A DNA stretch of 64,000 nucleotides. Source: Streptomyces lydicus (GTDB taxonomy: Bacteria > Actinomycetota > Actinomycetes > Streptomycetales > Streptomycetaceae). The DNA lies in contig NZ_JNZA01000003.1 of the NCBI RefSeq assembly GCF_000717345.1, positions 62,001 through 126,000 on the forward strand, read 5' to 3'. A model generated the notes under the pieces. It saw nothing but the letters and a program-made list of their open reading frames with translations. It was not told where the DNA came from and ran no database searches. Each line of letters begins with the position of its first letter. Positions within the stretch are counted from its first letter, which is position 1. This document shows, one piece after another, positions 47,403 through 56,445 of this stretch. Made by a program: the position numbers and the translations under genes.

Positions 47403-47515
47403 GGGTCTTGTTCCGCTCCCCCGGGTCTCCCCCGGCGGCGCCGCGAACAAGATGAACTTTAGCCTGCGACCTGCCCAGATGTGAAATCCGGTCCGCCGGG
47501 GCCGACCTGCGGGGC

Positions 47516-48169
47516 TCAGTCGTCGTCGCCGAGCACCGGCTCCGGAAGGGTGCCGGCGTTGTGCTCCAGCAGCCGCCAGCCGCGCGCGCCCTCGCCCAGC
47601 ACCGACCAGCAGCAGTTCGACAGACCGCCCAGGCCCTCCCAGTGGTGGGCCTCCAGGCCGAGCAGCCGCCCGATGGTGGTGCGGATGGTGCCGCCGTGGC
47701 TGACGACGACCAGGGTGCCGTCCTCGGGAAGCTTGTCGGCGTGGTTGAGGACCACCGGTGCGGCCCGGTCGGCGACCTCGGTCTCCAGTTCGCCCCCACC
47801 GCGGCGCACCGGCTCACCGCGCTTCCAGGCGGAGTACTGCTCGCCGTGGCGGGCGAGGATCTCGTCGTGCGTCAGCCCCTGCCAGGACCCCGCGTAGGTC
47901 TCCCGCAGCGCCGGGTCGTGGGTGACCTCCAGGCGCGTCAGGGCGGCCAGCTCACGGGCCGTGGCCGACGCCCGCCGGAGGTCGGAGGCGACGATGGCGT
48001 CCGGGCGCAGGCCCGCGAGCAGCCGGGCGGCCCGCCGCGCCTGGGCGAGGCCGGCCTCCGTCAGCTCGATGTCCGTGCTGCCCTGGAAGCGGCGCTCCAG
48101 ATTCCAGGCCGTCTGGCCGTGCCGCCACAGGACGATGCGGCGGCCCTGGGCCTTCTTCGTGCCGTTCAG
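47516..48169 (-). CDS. Histidine phosphatase family protein (phosphoglycerate mutase-like), CTG start
   Basis: A 217-residue histidine phosphatase. The phospho-acceptor motif is VLWRHGQTAWN, with SDLRRASATA, LRETYAGSWQGLTHDEI and the second catalytic His in VVVSHGGTIRTTIG. The family includes cofactor-dependent mutases and broad phosphatases; substrate unknown. No ATG or GTG fits: the frame begins at a CTG that overlaps the rsfS stop (CTGA) with GGAG 7-8 nt upstream, giving the N-terminus (M)NGTKKAQGRR expected from homologues. A longer start inside rsfS is possible but unlikely. Translationally coupled to rsfS. Confidence 0.9.
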   Translation of the reverse strand: MNGTKKAQGRRIVLWRHGQTAWNLERRFQGSTDIELTEAGLAQARRAARLLAGLRPDAIVASDLRRASATARELAALTRLEVTHDPALRETYAGSWQGLTHDEILARHGEQYSAWKRGEPVRRGGGELETEVADRAAPVVLNHADKLPEDGTLVVVSHGGTIRTTIGRLLGLEAHHWEGLGGLSNCCWSVLGEGARGWRLLEHNAGTLPEPVLGDDD

Positions 48170-48600
48170 GACAGCTCTCCGTCCTCCGGGCCCGTCGTGG
48201 CCTCGGCGTGGGCGGCTGCCTTGCCCCGGGTGGCCTTGGCGTCCTCGGGCAGGTCGAGCTCGGGGCAGTCCTTCCACAGGCGCTCGAGCGCGTAGAACAC
48301 GCGCTCCTCGCTGTGCTGGACGTGCACGACGATGTCGACGTAGTCGAGCAGCACCCAGCGGGCCTCGCGGTCGCCCTCGCGGCGGACCGGCTTGGCGCCG
48401 AGCTCCTTGTTGAGCCGTTCCTCGATCTCGTCGACGATCGACTTGACCTGGCGGTCGCTGGGGGCCGAGGCCAGCAGGAAGGCGTCGGTGATCGAGAGGA
48501 CGTCACTGACGTCGTACGCGATGATGTCGTGCGCGAGCTTGTCGGCCGCGGCCTGGGCGGCGGCGTTGATGAGCTCGATGGAGCGGTCCGTGGCGGTCAC
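48166..48600 (-). CDS. rsfS: Ribosome silencing factor RsfS
   Basis: A 144-residue RsfS/Iojap protein that binds uL14 and blocks subunit joining during starvation. Core motifs: DIIAYDVSDVLSITDAFLLASAPSDRQVKSIVDEIEE, GDREARWVLLDYVDIVVHVQ and YALERLWKDCPELDL. The GTG at 48600 has GGAAAG upstream. The Ala/Glu-rich tail is variable. Neighbours nadD and LCP are the usual streptomycete context. Confidence 0.95.
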   Translation of the reverse strand: MTATDRSIELINAAAQAAADKLAHDIIAYDVSDVLSITDAFLLASAPSDRQVKSIVDEIEERLNKELGAKPVRREGDREARWVLLDYVDIVVHVQHSEERVFYALERLWKDCPELDLPEDAKATRGKAAAHAEATTGPEDGELS

Positions 48601-48849
48601 AAGCGGCTTTCCGGGTCGAGGGCAGCTTCCCCGGCCGCTCACAGGGCGGATCGGTCTCAGCCGAGCCGCGGCGCGCGCCGCGGTCCCCATGGGCAACCGG
48701 ATCAGCGGTCAGGTACCCCACAAGGGTCTCACGGACCACCGACACCCCCGGCAGGGTTTTCGAACCAGCGGGTCAGATCCGGTCGCCGCGCAGGTCAGGG
48801 CCGTGGCGGGCGGCCCGGCCCCGCTGTGGGGGCCGAGCGCGCCCGCCCG

Positions 48850-50667
48850 TCAGCCCTTGTAGTCCTGCCCGAGGACGACCGTGATGTCGGCGTTCGCCGC
48901 GCCCTTGCCCTGCTTCACCGCGCCCGCCGGCAGCCCCAGCGTCTTGGCGACCTCGGCGGCCTTCGCCTTCTGGGCGGCGTCCGCGTAGGTGACCTGCGAC
49001 GTGGCGCGGGCCGCGCCCTCGGCGCCGTCGTCGACGAAGCTGTAGCCGCCGTTGAGCAGCGCGACCTGCGCCTTTCCGGTGGCGGCCCGGGAGCCGGTGG
49101 CGTTGCGGACCGCGACCCGGGCGGTCGCGTCGGGGGCGGTCTTCTTGACCGTGCCGCCGAGCACGTCCTTGACCACGCTCGTCGCGGCGGACTGGCTGAG
49201 GGTGCCGTTCGCCTGCACGGGCAGCAGGGTCGTGGTGTACGCGCCGGTCTTTGCCAGCTCCGCGCGCTGCGCCAGCGAGCTGCCCAGCTGGGCCTCGGTG
49301 AGCGGCGGGTCGAGCACCTGCAGCAGCGCCTTGACGGTGGCGGTGGCGCCGTCGGAGTCGCTGGAGACCTTCTTCAGCGTGGCCTGCATGACCTGCCCGA
49401 ACCGCTGCAGCTGCTTGAGCTGGCCCTCGCCCGGCGCCTGGTAGGTGGCGTAGGCGACGGCCGCCTGGCCGTTCAGGTCCTGCGCGCGCCCCTGCTTGAC
49501 CAGCGGGGAGTCGCCCTTCTTGGCGCCCGGCACGGTGGCGTCGGTGTCCAGGGTGATCCCGCCGACCGTCTCGACGAGGTTCTCCAGATAGGGGGTGTCC
49601 AGCCGCCAGGTGGCCTTCAGGTCGGCGCCCAGCAGGCTGTTGAGGGAGTCCCGGGTGGGCTCGGCGCCGTCGGCCTTGACGGACTTGCCGAGCGTCGTGG
49701 CGGTGCCGTCGTCCTTGGGGACGACGAGGCTGTTGGGCAGCAGGACGGTGGTGCCCTTGTGGGTGGTCTCGTTGTCCACGAGCAGCGCCGTGGAGCTGTT
49801 GCCGCTCTTGGTGTCCCGCAGGTGCACGACGAGCACGTCGCGCTTCTGCCCGCCCGCCGCGGCCGCCTGGCCGGTGCCCGGCCCGGCCAGGCCCGGCAGT
49901 TTGCCCGCCCACCACAGATAGCCGACGCCGCCGGCGACCAGCAGGGCCAGCACGACGGACAGCGCGACGATCCGGCTGCGGCCGCGCCGCTTGGCCTCCT
50001 CGCGCCGCTCGGTGCGGCTCTCGGTGAACTTCAGCCAGTCGATGACGTCTTCGGAGTCCTCGTCCGGTTCCTCGATGAACGAGAACTGCTCGGTGCGGTA
50101 GTCCGGGTCGTCCGGGGACGCGCCCTGGGAGCCGCCCGCGGCCCCCGGCTCCCGGTGGTCCTGCGCCGGGGCGCGGCGCCCGTCCTGGGGTTGCGGCTGC
50201 TTGTCGTAGGAGAGCTGCTCGTACGGGGACTGCTGGGCCTGCTGCGGGATCCACTCCTGCTGCTGGTGCTGCGGGTGGGTCGCCTGTTGCTGCTGAGGCG
50301 TGCCGTAGGGGTCGTACTGCTGCGGGTGGCCGGGGTCGGCCTGCACCTGCTGGCTGCCGTAGGAGTCGTAGCCGTACGCGGACCGGCCGGTGCCGTCCTG
50401 CTGCCCCGGGTACGGCTGGTGGCCCTGCTGGCCCTGCTGCCCCTGCTGTGCGCCGTACGGGTCGTAGCCCTCGTAGGCGGAGGGGGCGGCCGGCCGGCCG
50501 TACGGGTCGTAGTGCTGCTCGTACGACGGCTGCGCGGCGTCGTGGTACACCGGCTGCCCGTAGGCGTCGTAGGTGTAGCCCTGCTGCCCGTGCTGCCCCT
50601 GCTGGTTCCCGTACGGGTCGTGGGCGTACGGGTCCTGCGGCCCGTACGGATCCTGTCGGTCGCTCAC
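48850..50667 (-). CDS. LytR-CpsA-Psr (LCP) glycopolymer transferase
   Basis: A 605-residue LCP-family protein expected to ligate a lipid-linked anionic glycopolymer to peptidoglycan. Residues 1-165 are a Gln/Tyr/Gly-rich, low-complexity cytoplasmic region with repeated DPYG; about 235-255 is the membrane helix (IVALSVVLALLVAGGVGYLWW); about 270-450 the LCP domain (DVLVVHLRDTKSG, the GGITLDTDATV region and QAAVAYATYQAPGEGQLKQLQRFGQV with catalytic Arg); the end is a LytR_C domain. By its place between rsfS and nadD it should be the orthologue of S. coelicolor PdtA, known for spore-wall polydiglycosylphosphate; that is inference from context. Confidence 0.88.
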   Translation of the reverse strand: MSDRQDPYGPQDPYAHDPYGNQQGQHGQQGYTYDAYGQPVYHDAAQPSYEQHYDPYGRPAAPSAYEGYDPYGAQQGQQGQQGHQPYPGQQDGTGRSAYGYDSYGSQQVQADPGHPQQYDPYGTPQQQQATHPQHQQQEWIPQQAQQSPYEQLSYDKQPQPQDGRRAPAQDHREPGAAGGSQGASPDDPDYRTEQFSFIEEPDEDSEDVIDWLKFTESRTERREEAKRRGRSRIVALSVVLALLVAGGVGYLWWAGKLPGLAGPGTGQAAAAGGQKRDVLVVHLRDTKSGNSSTALLVDNETTHKGTTVLLPNSLVVPKDDGTATTLGKSVKADGAEPTRDSLNSLLGADLKATWRLDTPYLENLVETVGGITLDTDATVPGAKKGDSPLVKQGRAQDLNGQAAVAYATYQAPGEGQLKQLQRFGQVMQATLKKVSSDSDGATATVKALLQVLDPPLTEAQLGSSLAQRAELAKTGAYTTTLLPVQANGTLSQSAATSVVKDVLGGTVKKTAPDATARVAVRNATGSRAATGKAQVALLNGGYSFVDDGAEGAARATSQVTYADAAQKAKAAEVAKTLGLPAGAVKQGKGAANADITVVLGQDYKG

Positions 50668-50691
50668 CGGTGCCCCTTTCCGTCAGCCCCG

Positions 50692-51303
50692 TCAGCGGTC
50701 GTCGCGGTACAGCTGTTTTTTGTCGATGTAGCGCACCACACCGTCCGGCACCAGGTACCAGACCGGATCCCCCTGGGCGACGCGCGCCCGGCAGTCGGTC
50801 GAGGAGATGGCCAGTGCCGGCACCTCGACCAGGGAGACCGCTCCCTCGGGCAGCCCGGGGTCCGCGAGGACGTGGCCGGGCCTGGTCACCCCGATGAAGT
50901 GGGCCAGGGACACCAGCTCCGCGGCATCGTGCCAGGTCAGGATCTGGCTGAGCGCGTCGGCGCCGGTGATGAAGAAGAGATCCGCGTCGCAGTGCTCGGC
51001 GCGCAGATCACGCAGCGTGTCTATCGTGTACGTCTTGCCGCCGCGGTCGATGTCGATCCGGCTGACGGAGAACTGAGGGTTCGAGGCGGTCGCGATGACC
51101 GTCATCAAATACCGGTCCTCGGCCGGGGACACCGTCTTGTGGCTCTTCTGCCACGGCTGTCCCGTGGGTACGAAGATGACCTCGTCGAGGTGGAACTGGC
51201 TGGCCACCTCGCTGGCGGCGACCAGGTGTCCGTGATGGATCGGGTCGAACGTCCCGCCCATCACTCCGAGTCGCCGCTTCACGGGCCCTGTGTGCTCTCC
51301 CAT
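50692..51303 (-). CDS. nadD: Nicotinate-nucleotide adenylyltransferase
   Basis: A 203-residue NadD making deamido-NAD from nicotinate mononucleotide and ATP. The nucleotidyltransferase motif [20 protein letters not shown] and the C-terminal [30 protein letters not shown] (ISSTxxR) are intact. The ATG at 51303 has a TAGGGT box 8 nt upstream, so the mRNA may be leaderless. Followed after 24 nt by the LCP gene. Confidence 0.96.
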   Translation of the reverse strand: MGEHTGPVKRRLGVMGGTFDPIHHGHLVAASEVASQFHLDEVIFVPTGQPWQKSHKTVSPAEDRYLMTVIATASNPQFSVSRIDIDRGGKTYTIDTLRDLRAEHCDADLFFITGADALSQILTWHDAAELVSLAHFIGVTRPGHVLADPGLPEGAVSLVEVPALAISSTDCRARVAQGDPVWYLVPDGVVRYIDKKQLYRDDR

Positions 51304-51355
51304 GCGTGCAGACCCTACTGGGCGGCGCGCGATGCCGGGGGCCGGGTGCCGGGGC

Positions 51356-51517
51356 TCAGCGGTCCCGGTTGAAGCGGGTGGTGATCCACAGCAGGAGCAG
51401 CAGGATGCAAAAGGCGCCGCCGCCGGTCAGGTAGGGGCTCAGGCTGGCGTGGCCGCCCTCGTGTCCGGGTTCGGCGGCGAGGGAGACCAGGGACTGTGCG
51501 GTGGTGTGCAGGCTCAT
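51356..51517 (-). CDS. Small membrane protein (53 aa) upstream of nadD
   Basis: A 53-residue protein starting [16 protein letters not shown], with a His/Gly-rich middle ([13 protein letters not shown]) and a C-terminal helix ([21 protein letters not shown]). The tail with positive residues just after the helix fits a single-span membrane protein. A GTG 48 nt upstream would extend the frame. I recall similar unnamed small proteins next to nadD in Streptomyces. Confidence 0.7.
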   Translation of the reverse strand: MSLHTTAQSLVSLAAEPGHEGGHASLSPYLTGGGAFCILLLLLWITTRFNRDR

Positions 51518-51645
51518 CGTCAGCAGGACCAATCCGGGCTGGGGTCGGGCAGAGACTTCCACCACATCGTAAGCGTCGGCTCACTGCGGGCTCACGGCGA
51601 CTCCACCCAGGAGGGGGCCCGGGGCCGCGCGAGAGGCCCGGCCGG

Positions 51646-51795
51646 TCAGTCCTGGCCGTAGCCGCGCAGCAGGAACCAGGCGAGGAGGGCGGCGCCCACG
51701 ACGCCGACGACGATCACGGTACGCAGGATCCACCCGGGTCCGCCGCCGTGGGCGGCCTCCTGGGAGACGGCGAGCAGCACGCTCGGATGCGGCAT
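51646..51795 (-). CDS. Small membrane protein (49 aa)
   Basis: A 49-residue protein reading MPHPSVLLAVSQEAAHGG, then a hydrophobic helix (WILRTVIVVGVVGAALLAWFLL) and a short RGYGQD tail. AAAGGAAG lies about 9 nt before the ATG. Probably a single-span membrane protein; function unknown. Divergent from the M48 peptidase gene. Confidence 0.7.
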   Translation of the reverse strand: MPHPSVLLAVSQEAAHGGGPGWILRTVIVVGVVGAALLAWFLLRGYGQD

Positions 51796-51907
51796 GACGG
51801 TGCGCTTCCTTTGGTACGGCCCGGGTCTTCCGTACCGGCCCGGGCGGTCATTGGTGCGAGCGCCAGCGTACGCCCGAGCATCCAATCGCCTGTCAGCGGC
51901 GTCCTCT

Positions 51908-51913
51908 AGGCTG
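51908..51913 (+). promoter_or_regulatory. -10 box of the M48 peptidase gene
   Basis: TAGGCT lies 33 nt before the ATG and is followed by a GGGGGAGG ribosome-binding site, a normal leadered arrangement. -35 not clear. Confidence 0.4.
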
Positions 51914-51945
51914 AAGCACACGCAGTCGAACAGGGGGAGGCCCCA

Positions 51946-53043
51946 ATGACGGAGAGCCCAGGCGGCAGCGAGCACGTACCCAGCCGGGACCGGCGGCGAT
52001 TCCCCGGAATCTCCTCGCGGTCGTACGAACACCCCGCGGACCGCTCGGCGCTGGTGGCGCTGCGCAAGCTGAGCGGGTTCGACACGGTCTTCAAGACGCT
52101 CAGCGGCCTGCTGCCGGAGCGCAGCCTGCGCCTGCTGTTCCTGTCGGACTCGGTGCGGGTCAGCGACCAGCAGTTCCAGCACCTCAACGACATGCTGCGG
52201 GACGCCTGCTACATCCTGGACCTGGAGAAGGTCCCGCCGATGTACGTCAACCAGGACCCGACGCCGAACGCCATGTGCATCGGCCTGGACGAGCCGATCA
52301 TCGTGGTGACGACCGGCCTGGTCGAGCTGCTCGACGAGGAGGAGATGCGGGCGGTCGTCGGCCACGAGGTCGGCCACGCGCTGTCCGGGCACGCCGTTTA
52401 CCGCACGATCCTGCTGTTCCTGACGAACCTGGCCATGAAGGTCGCCTGGATCCCGCTGGGCAACGTCGCGATCATGGCGATCGTGACGGCACTGCGCGAG
52501 TGGTTCCGCAAGTCGGAGCTGTCCGCCGACCGCGCGGGCCTGCTGGTCGGACAGGACCTCCAGGCGTCGATGCGGGGCCTGATGAAGCTGGCCGGCGGCA
52601 ACCACCTGCACGAGATGAACGTGGACGCCTTCCTCAAGCAGGCGGACGAGTACGAGTCCGGCGGCGACCTGCGCGACTCCGTGCTGAAGATCCTCAACCT
52701 GCTGCCGCGCAGCCACCCGTTCACGACCGTGCGGGCGGCCGAGCTGAAGAAGTGGGCGGCCAGCCGCGACTACCAGCGGATCATGGACGGCCACTACCCG
52801 CGCCGTGACGAGGACAAGGACACCTCGGTCTCCGACTCGTTCCGCGACTCCGCGGCGCACTACGCCGATTCGGTGCGCAACAGCAAGGACCCGCTGATGG
52901 GCCTGGTCCGCGACATCGCGGGCGGCGCGGGCGACTTGGGCGGCAAACTGCGGGACACGGTCTTCCGCGGCGGCTCGCGCGGCGAGGGCCCCGGCAGCGC
53001 CAACGGCTCCGGAGAGGCCACGGGCGGCGCGGACGCCTCCTGA
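51946..53043 (+). CDS. M48-family membrane metallopeptidase
   Basis: A 365-residue zinc protease of the HtpX/Ste24 (M48) family. VVGHEVGHALSGHAVYR gives HExxH, and SELSADRAGLL supplies the third zinc ligand Glu. Two hydrophobic stretches (TILLFLTNLAMKVAWIPLGNVAIMAIVTAL) flank the active site. The C-terminal 80 residues are Gly/Asp/Ser-rich and may be disordered. Ribosome-binding site GGGGGAGG 7 nt upstream. Such proteases degrade misfolded membrane proteins; a link with the two FVRAAR proteins downstream is only positional. Confidence 0.9.
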   Translation: MTESPGGSEHVPSRDRRRFPGISSRSYEHPADRSALVALRKLSGFDTVFKTLSGLLPERSLRLLFLSDSVRVSDQQFQHLNDMLRDACYILDLEKVPPMYVNQDPTPNAMCIGLDEPIIVVTTGLVELLDEEEMRAVVGHEVGHALSGHAVYRTILLFLTNLAMKVAWIPLGNVAIMAIVTALREWFRKSELSADRAGLLVGQDLQASMRGLMKLAGGNHLHEMNVDAFLKQADEYESGGDLRDSVLKILNLLPRSHPFTTVRAAELKKWAASRDYQRIMDGHYPRRDEDKDTSVSDSFRDSAAHYADSVRNSKDPLMGLVRDIAGGAGDLGGKLRDTVFRGGSRGEGPGSANGSGEATGGADAS

Positions 53044-53064
53044 CGAACCGGCCGGCCGCCGCGT

Positions 53065-54189
53065 CTAACGGATCGGGTGGCTCGGCTTCGGCTGGGCGGA
53101 GGGCGCCAGCTCACCGCAGAGCGAGGGGCTGATCCGGTCCCTGGCGAAGGGGTCGGTGCCCGCGGGCCGGTCCGGGCCGGCGTGCTGTCCCGCGAACAGC
53201 GGACGCAGCGCGTCGGCCGGCCGCGAGGAGCAGGCCAGCGGCCCCGCCTGCATGTTGCTCTGCAGCACCTCCAGGCGGTGGTCGGCGAGGTCGTCGCGGC
53301 CGACCCGGAGGTGCAGCTCGCGCCGGACGGTGACCAGCGAGGCGGCGCCCGGGGTGGCCTTGCCCGCGTGCCGGGCCGACGCGTCCTGCGAGGCGCCGGG
53401 GGCGGGCCGTACGGCGTAGACGAAGGTGTAGTCGGCGGTGACGTCGAGGGCGTCCGGGCTCAGCTCGGAGGCGGCCAGCACGCCGTCGACGCGGACGTTG
53501 CGGTCGGCGAGCTGCGTCAGCCGGGGGTCGAAGCGGACCAGCCAACCCGTTGCCGCGTACCGTCCGTTGTCGTCGGGGTGCGCCAGGCTGCGGTCGAACT
53601 GGTCGAGTTGGCCGGTGTCGAGCAGCAGCCGTACCGGCCGGACGGAACCGCCGGTGAGGGTGGCCGGGTCCACCGACGAGTGGACGAGGTACTCCTTGGC
53701 GATGGTCAGCGCGGAGTACACCTGGTCGTCCGAGAAGTGCTCGGTGCGGGTGACGGCGGGCAGGTTGACCCCCGCCGCGCCGACCCGGTAGTCGGCCGCG
53801 GGGCTGTGCGCGAAGAGGTCCTCGGGCGTCGCGCCCGGCACGGCACCGCTCGGCGCGAGCGGCACGACGGCGGACCGCAGCGGCTGCGCCCGGACCGGCT
53901 CCGGGGCCTTGTACGGGTGCCGTACGCCCATGTACACGGCGGTGCCGAAGGCGAGCACGATCAGCAGCACCAGCAGCACGGCCTGACGGGAACCGCCCAG
54001 CCGCCTCCAGGCGTGCCGGGCCCTCACGGCCGGTGTGTGATGCTCACCGAGCCGTTCGTCCGCGGAGAATTCCTGAAGGCGGGCAGCGCGCACGAACGAT
54101 TCGTCGAACACGACGGATCGGTACTCGTCCTCACCGCCTCCCTGGGCGCCGTGGGGCGTCCCTTCGGGAGGGTCACCAGGCCCGGTCAT
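53065..54189 (-). CDS. Membrane protein with FVRAAR motif and external domain (374 aa)
   Basis: A 374-residue bitopic protein. Residues 1-50 include EYRSVVFDESFVRAARLQEFSADER, a motif shared with the next gene; about 65-90 is a membrane helix (QAVLLVLLIVLAFGTAVYMGV); the rest is an external domain (NLPAVTRTEHFSDDQVYSALTIAKEYLVHS, RFDPRLTQLADRNVRVDGVL, VTVRRELHLRVGRDDL). I do not know the family's function. The ATG at 54189 has TACTCT exactly 6 nt upstream and no ribosome site, so a leaderless mRNA is likely. Convergent with the M48 gene. Confidence 0.8.
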   Translation of the reverse strand: MTGPGDPPEGTPHGAQGGGEDEYRSVVFDESFVRAARLQEFSADERLGEHHTPAVRARHAWRRLGGSRQAVLLVLLIVLAFGTAVYMGVRHPYKAPEPVRAQPLRSAVVPLAPSGAVPGATPEDLFAHSPAADYRVGAAGVNLPAVTRTEHFSDDQVYSALTIAKEYLVHSSVDPATLTGGSVRPVRLLLDTGQLDQFDRSLAHPDDNGRYAATGWLVRFDPRLTQLADRNVRVDGVLAASELSPDALDVTADYTFVYAVRPAPGASQDASARHAGKATPGAASLVTVRRELHLRVGRDDLADHRLEVLQSNMQAGPLACSSRPADALRPLFAGQHAGPDRPAGTDPFARDRISPSLCGELAPSAQPKPSHPIR

Positions 54190-54195
54190 ACAACA

Positions 54196-54201
54196 AGAGT
54201 A
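54196..54201 (-). promoter_or_regulatory. -10 box of a probable leaderless promoter
   Basis: TACTCT on the gene strand, 6 nt before the ATG at 54189; TTTACG about 16 nt further upstream could be the -35. Confidence 0.5.
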
Positions 54202-54296
54202 GGTCTGACAGGGCAAACGTAAACGCGGGGACGCGGGGCAACTTCAGCGGAGAATTCCGTTTCGGGAGGCCCCATCGCGGGCAGTGCGGCACGCCG

Positions 54297-54959
54297 TCAC
54301 TGGGGTCTGGGCACCGCGGTGAACGACGGGCGGACGGATTGCCCCGAGGGCACCGCCGGCAGCTCCGGACGGGCCGTGCGCACGCTGTCCGCGCCTCCCG
54401 TGGTCGGGGCGTCCACCCCGCTGGAGGTGGGCGCCGGCCCCGGGCTCTGGTTGCGCCCCGAGGCGCCCCGGTAAACGGCGCTGAAGGCCAGCGCGACCAG
54501 CCCGATGCCCATCACCACGGCCAGCACCCAGGCGACCGGGCGGTGCCAGCGGGTGCTGCTCCGGTAGGGCCGCAGCGACCCGCCGTAGGGCCCGTACGGA
54601 CCGTACGGGCGGTACTCGCCGTACTCGTCGTCGTAGCCGTCGTCCTCGCCGTACGCGTCGTAGTCGTCGTCTCCCGACCCCGCGCGGCCACGGCGGTGGT
54701 GGGGCGCCATCTCGTCGGGATCGTCGCCGTCGGGGCCGAAGCCGGGCCCGGAGCGGGCCGCCTCGGCCTCGGCGCGCGCCTCGGCGGCGGCCAGCATCCG
54801 CTCGACCGCCGACGGCTCGTGGATCCGCGCGGCCCGGACGAATTCCTCGTCGAAGACCACGGAGGCGAATTCTTCGTCCGCTTTTCCGTGGCTCCCGTGG
54901 TGGTGCTCGTCGGGCTCTTCACCGTCCGGGAACGGCTTGCCCCCCACGTCGTCCGGCAC
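54297..54959 (-). CDS. Membrane protein with FVRAAR motif, Tyr/Gly/Asp-rich (220 aa)
   Basis: A 220-residue protein: residues 25-55 EEFASVVFDEEFVRAARIHEPSAVE match the neighbour's N-terminus; an acidic Tyr/Gly-rich stretch follows (DDDYDAYGEDDGYDDEYGEY then RPYGPYGPYGG); a membrane helix at about 140-162 (RPVAWVLAVVMGIGLVALAFSAVY); and a short Pro/Thr/Ser-rich external tail. GTG start with TAACCT 6 nt upstream (54966-54971), again leaderless-type. The two genes probably arose by duplication of the cytoplasmic segment. Function unknown. Confidence 0.8.
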   Translation of the reverse strand: MPDDVGGKPFPDGEEPDEHHHGSHGKADEEFASVVFDEEFVRAARIHEPSAVERMLAAAEARAEAEAARSGPGFGPDGDDPDEMAPHHRRGRAGSGDDDYDAYGEDDGYDDEYGEYRPYGPYGPYGGSLRPYRSSTRWHRPVAWVLAVVMGIGLVALAFSAVYRGASGRNQSPGPAPTSSGVDAPTTGGADSVRTARPELPAVPSGQSVRPSFTAVPRPQ

Positions 54960-54965
54960 CCGTCC

Positions 54966-54971
54966 AGGTTA
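54966..54971 (-). promoter_or_regulatory. -10 box of a probable leaderless promoter
   Basis: TAACCT on the gene strand, 6 nt before the GTG at 54959. Confidence 0.45.
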
Positions 54972-55093
54972 GCCCCGACCGCTCGTTTTGGGCAGGGATC
55001 CGGCCTGAGAGAAGCACCCACCGCACCCCTCGACGCCTCCTGCCCCGGGGCCGCCACAACGGCTCCTGCCCCGGGCCGCGATGACGGAGGGTG

Positions 55094-56362
55094 TCAGCGG
55101 ATGTGCCCGTCCCCGGTGACGATGTACTTCGTCGACGTGAGCTCCGGCAGACCCATGGGGCCGCGGGCGTGCAGCTTCTGCGTCGAAATGCCGATCTCCG
55201 CGCCGAAACCGAACTGCCCGCCGTCGGTGAAGCGCGTCGAGGCATTGACCGCGACGGTGGTGGAATCGACCAACTGGGTGAATCGGCGGGCCGCGGCCTG
55301 CGAAGTCGTGACGATGGCCTCGGTGTGACCGGAGGTCCAGCGCCGGATGTGCGCCACCGCCGCGTCCAGGTCGGGCACCACGGCGGCCGCGATGTCGTAC
55401 GAGAGGTACTCCGTCGCCCAGTCCTCGTCGGTGGCGGGCGCCACCAGGCCGGGGCCGGCCTGCTGCCAGGCGGCGTCGCCGTGCACGACCACCCCGGCCT
55501 TGGTCAGCGCCTCCAGGGCACGCGGCAGGAACTTCTGCGCGATCCCGGCGTGCACCAGCACCGTCTCCGCGGCGTTGCAGACGCTGGGCCGCTGCGCCTT
55601 GGAGTTGATCAGGATGTCGATCGCCATGTCGAGGTCGGCGGCCTCGTCGACGTAGACGTGGCAGTTGCCGGTGCCGGTCTCGATCACCGGGACGGTGGAC
55701 TCCTCGACGACCGTACGGATCAGCGAGGCGCCGCCGCGCGGGATCAGCACGTCGACCAGGCCGCGGGCGCGCATCAATTCGCGCACCGAGTCGCGGCTCT
55801 CACCGGGCACCAGCTGCACCGCGTCGGCGGGCAGCCCGGCACCCTCGACCGCGTCGCGCAGTACGTCCACCAGCGCGCTGTTGGACGCGTACGCGGAGGA
55901 CGAGCCGCGCAGCAGCACGGCGTTGCCGGACTTCAGGCACAGGGCGGCGGCGTCCACCGTCACATTGGGCCGGGCCTCGTAGATGATCCCGATCACGCCG
56001 AGCGGGACCCGGACCTGCCGCAGGTCGAGACCGTTGGGCAGGGTCGAGCCGCGGACCACCTCGCCCACCGGGTCGGGCAGCGCCACGACCTGCCGGACGT
56101 CCGCGGCGATCGCCGCGATCCGCTCCGGGGTGAGGGTGAGCCGGTCCACGATCGACGCGGCGGTGCCGGCCTCCCGGGCCTTGGCGACGTCCCGGCCGTT
56201 GGCGGCCACGATCTCGTCGGTCCGCTCCACGAGGGCGTCGGCGATGGCGAGCAGCGCGGCGTCGCGGGCCGTCCGCGGCAGTGGCGCCAGGACGGCGGCC
56301 GCCTCCCGCGCGCGGCGGGCGGTGTCGAGGACGGGCGAGGACTGCGATGCGCTGCTGGTCAT
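55094..56362 (-). CDS. proA: Gamma-glutamyl phosphate reductase (proline synthesis)
   Basis: A 422-residue NADPH-dependent reductase making glutamate semialdehyde from gamma-glutamyl phosphate. Aldehyde-dehydrogenase-fold motifs: [66 protein letters not shown], and the catalytic cysteine in [18 protein letters not shown] at 56362 with TAGGCT 6 nt upstream, so probably leaderless. Followed upstream (after one small gene) by proB, the preceding enzyme. Confidence 0.97.
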   Translation of the reverse strand: MTSSASQSSPVLDTARRAREAAAVLAPLPRTARDAALLAIADALVERTDEIVAANGRDVAKAREAGTAASIVDRLTLTPERIAAIAADVRQVVALPDPVGEVVRGSTLPNGLDLRQVRVPLGVIGIIYEARPNVTVDAAALCLKSGNAVLLRGSSSAYASNSALVDVLRDAVEGAGLPADAVQLVPGESRDSVRELMRARGLVDVLIPRGGASLIRTVVEESTVPVIETGTGNCHVYVDEAADLDMAIDILINSKAQRPSVCNAAETVLVHAGIAQKFLPRALEALTKAGVVVHGDAAWQQAGPGLVAPATDEDWATEYLSYDIAAAVVPDLDAAVAHIRRWTSGHTEAIVTTSQAAARRFTQLVDSTTVAVNASTRFTDGGQFGFGAEIGISTQKLHARGPMGLPELTSTKYIVTGDGHIR

Positions 56363-56368
56363 GGCCGC

Positions 56369-56374
56369 AGCCTA
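56369..56374 (-). promoter_or_regulatory. -10 box of a probable leaderless promoter for proA
   Basis: TAGGCT on the proA strand, 6 nt before the ATG; no Shine-Dalgarno intervenes. It would allow proA to be transcribed apart from proB. Confidence 0.45.
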
Positions 56375-56445
56375 ACGGGCGGGCGGGCCACAACCAGCGG
56401 GTATCTCACAGCGCGGGACGCCGCGCCCGACAGGCAGAACGGCGG

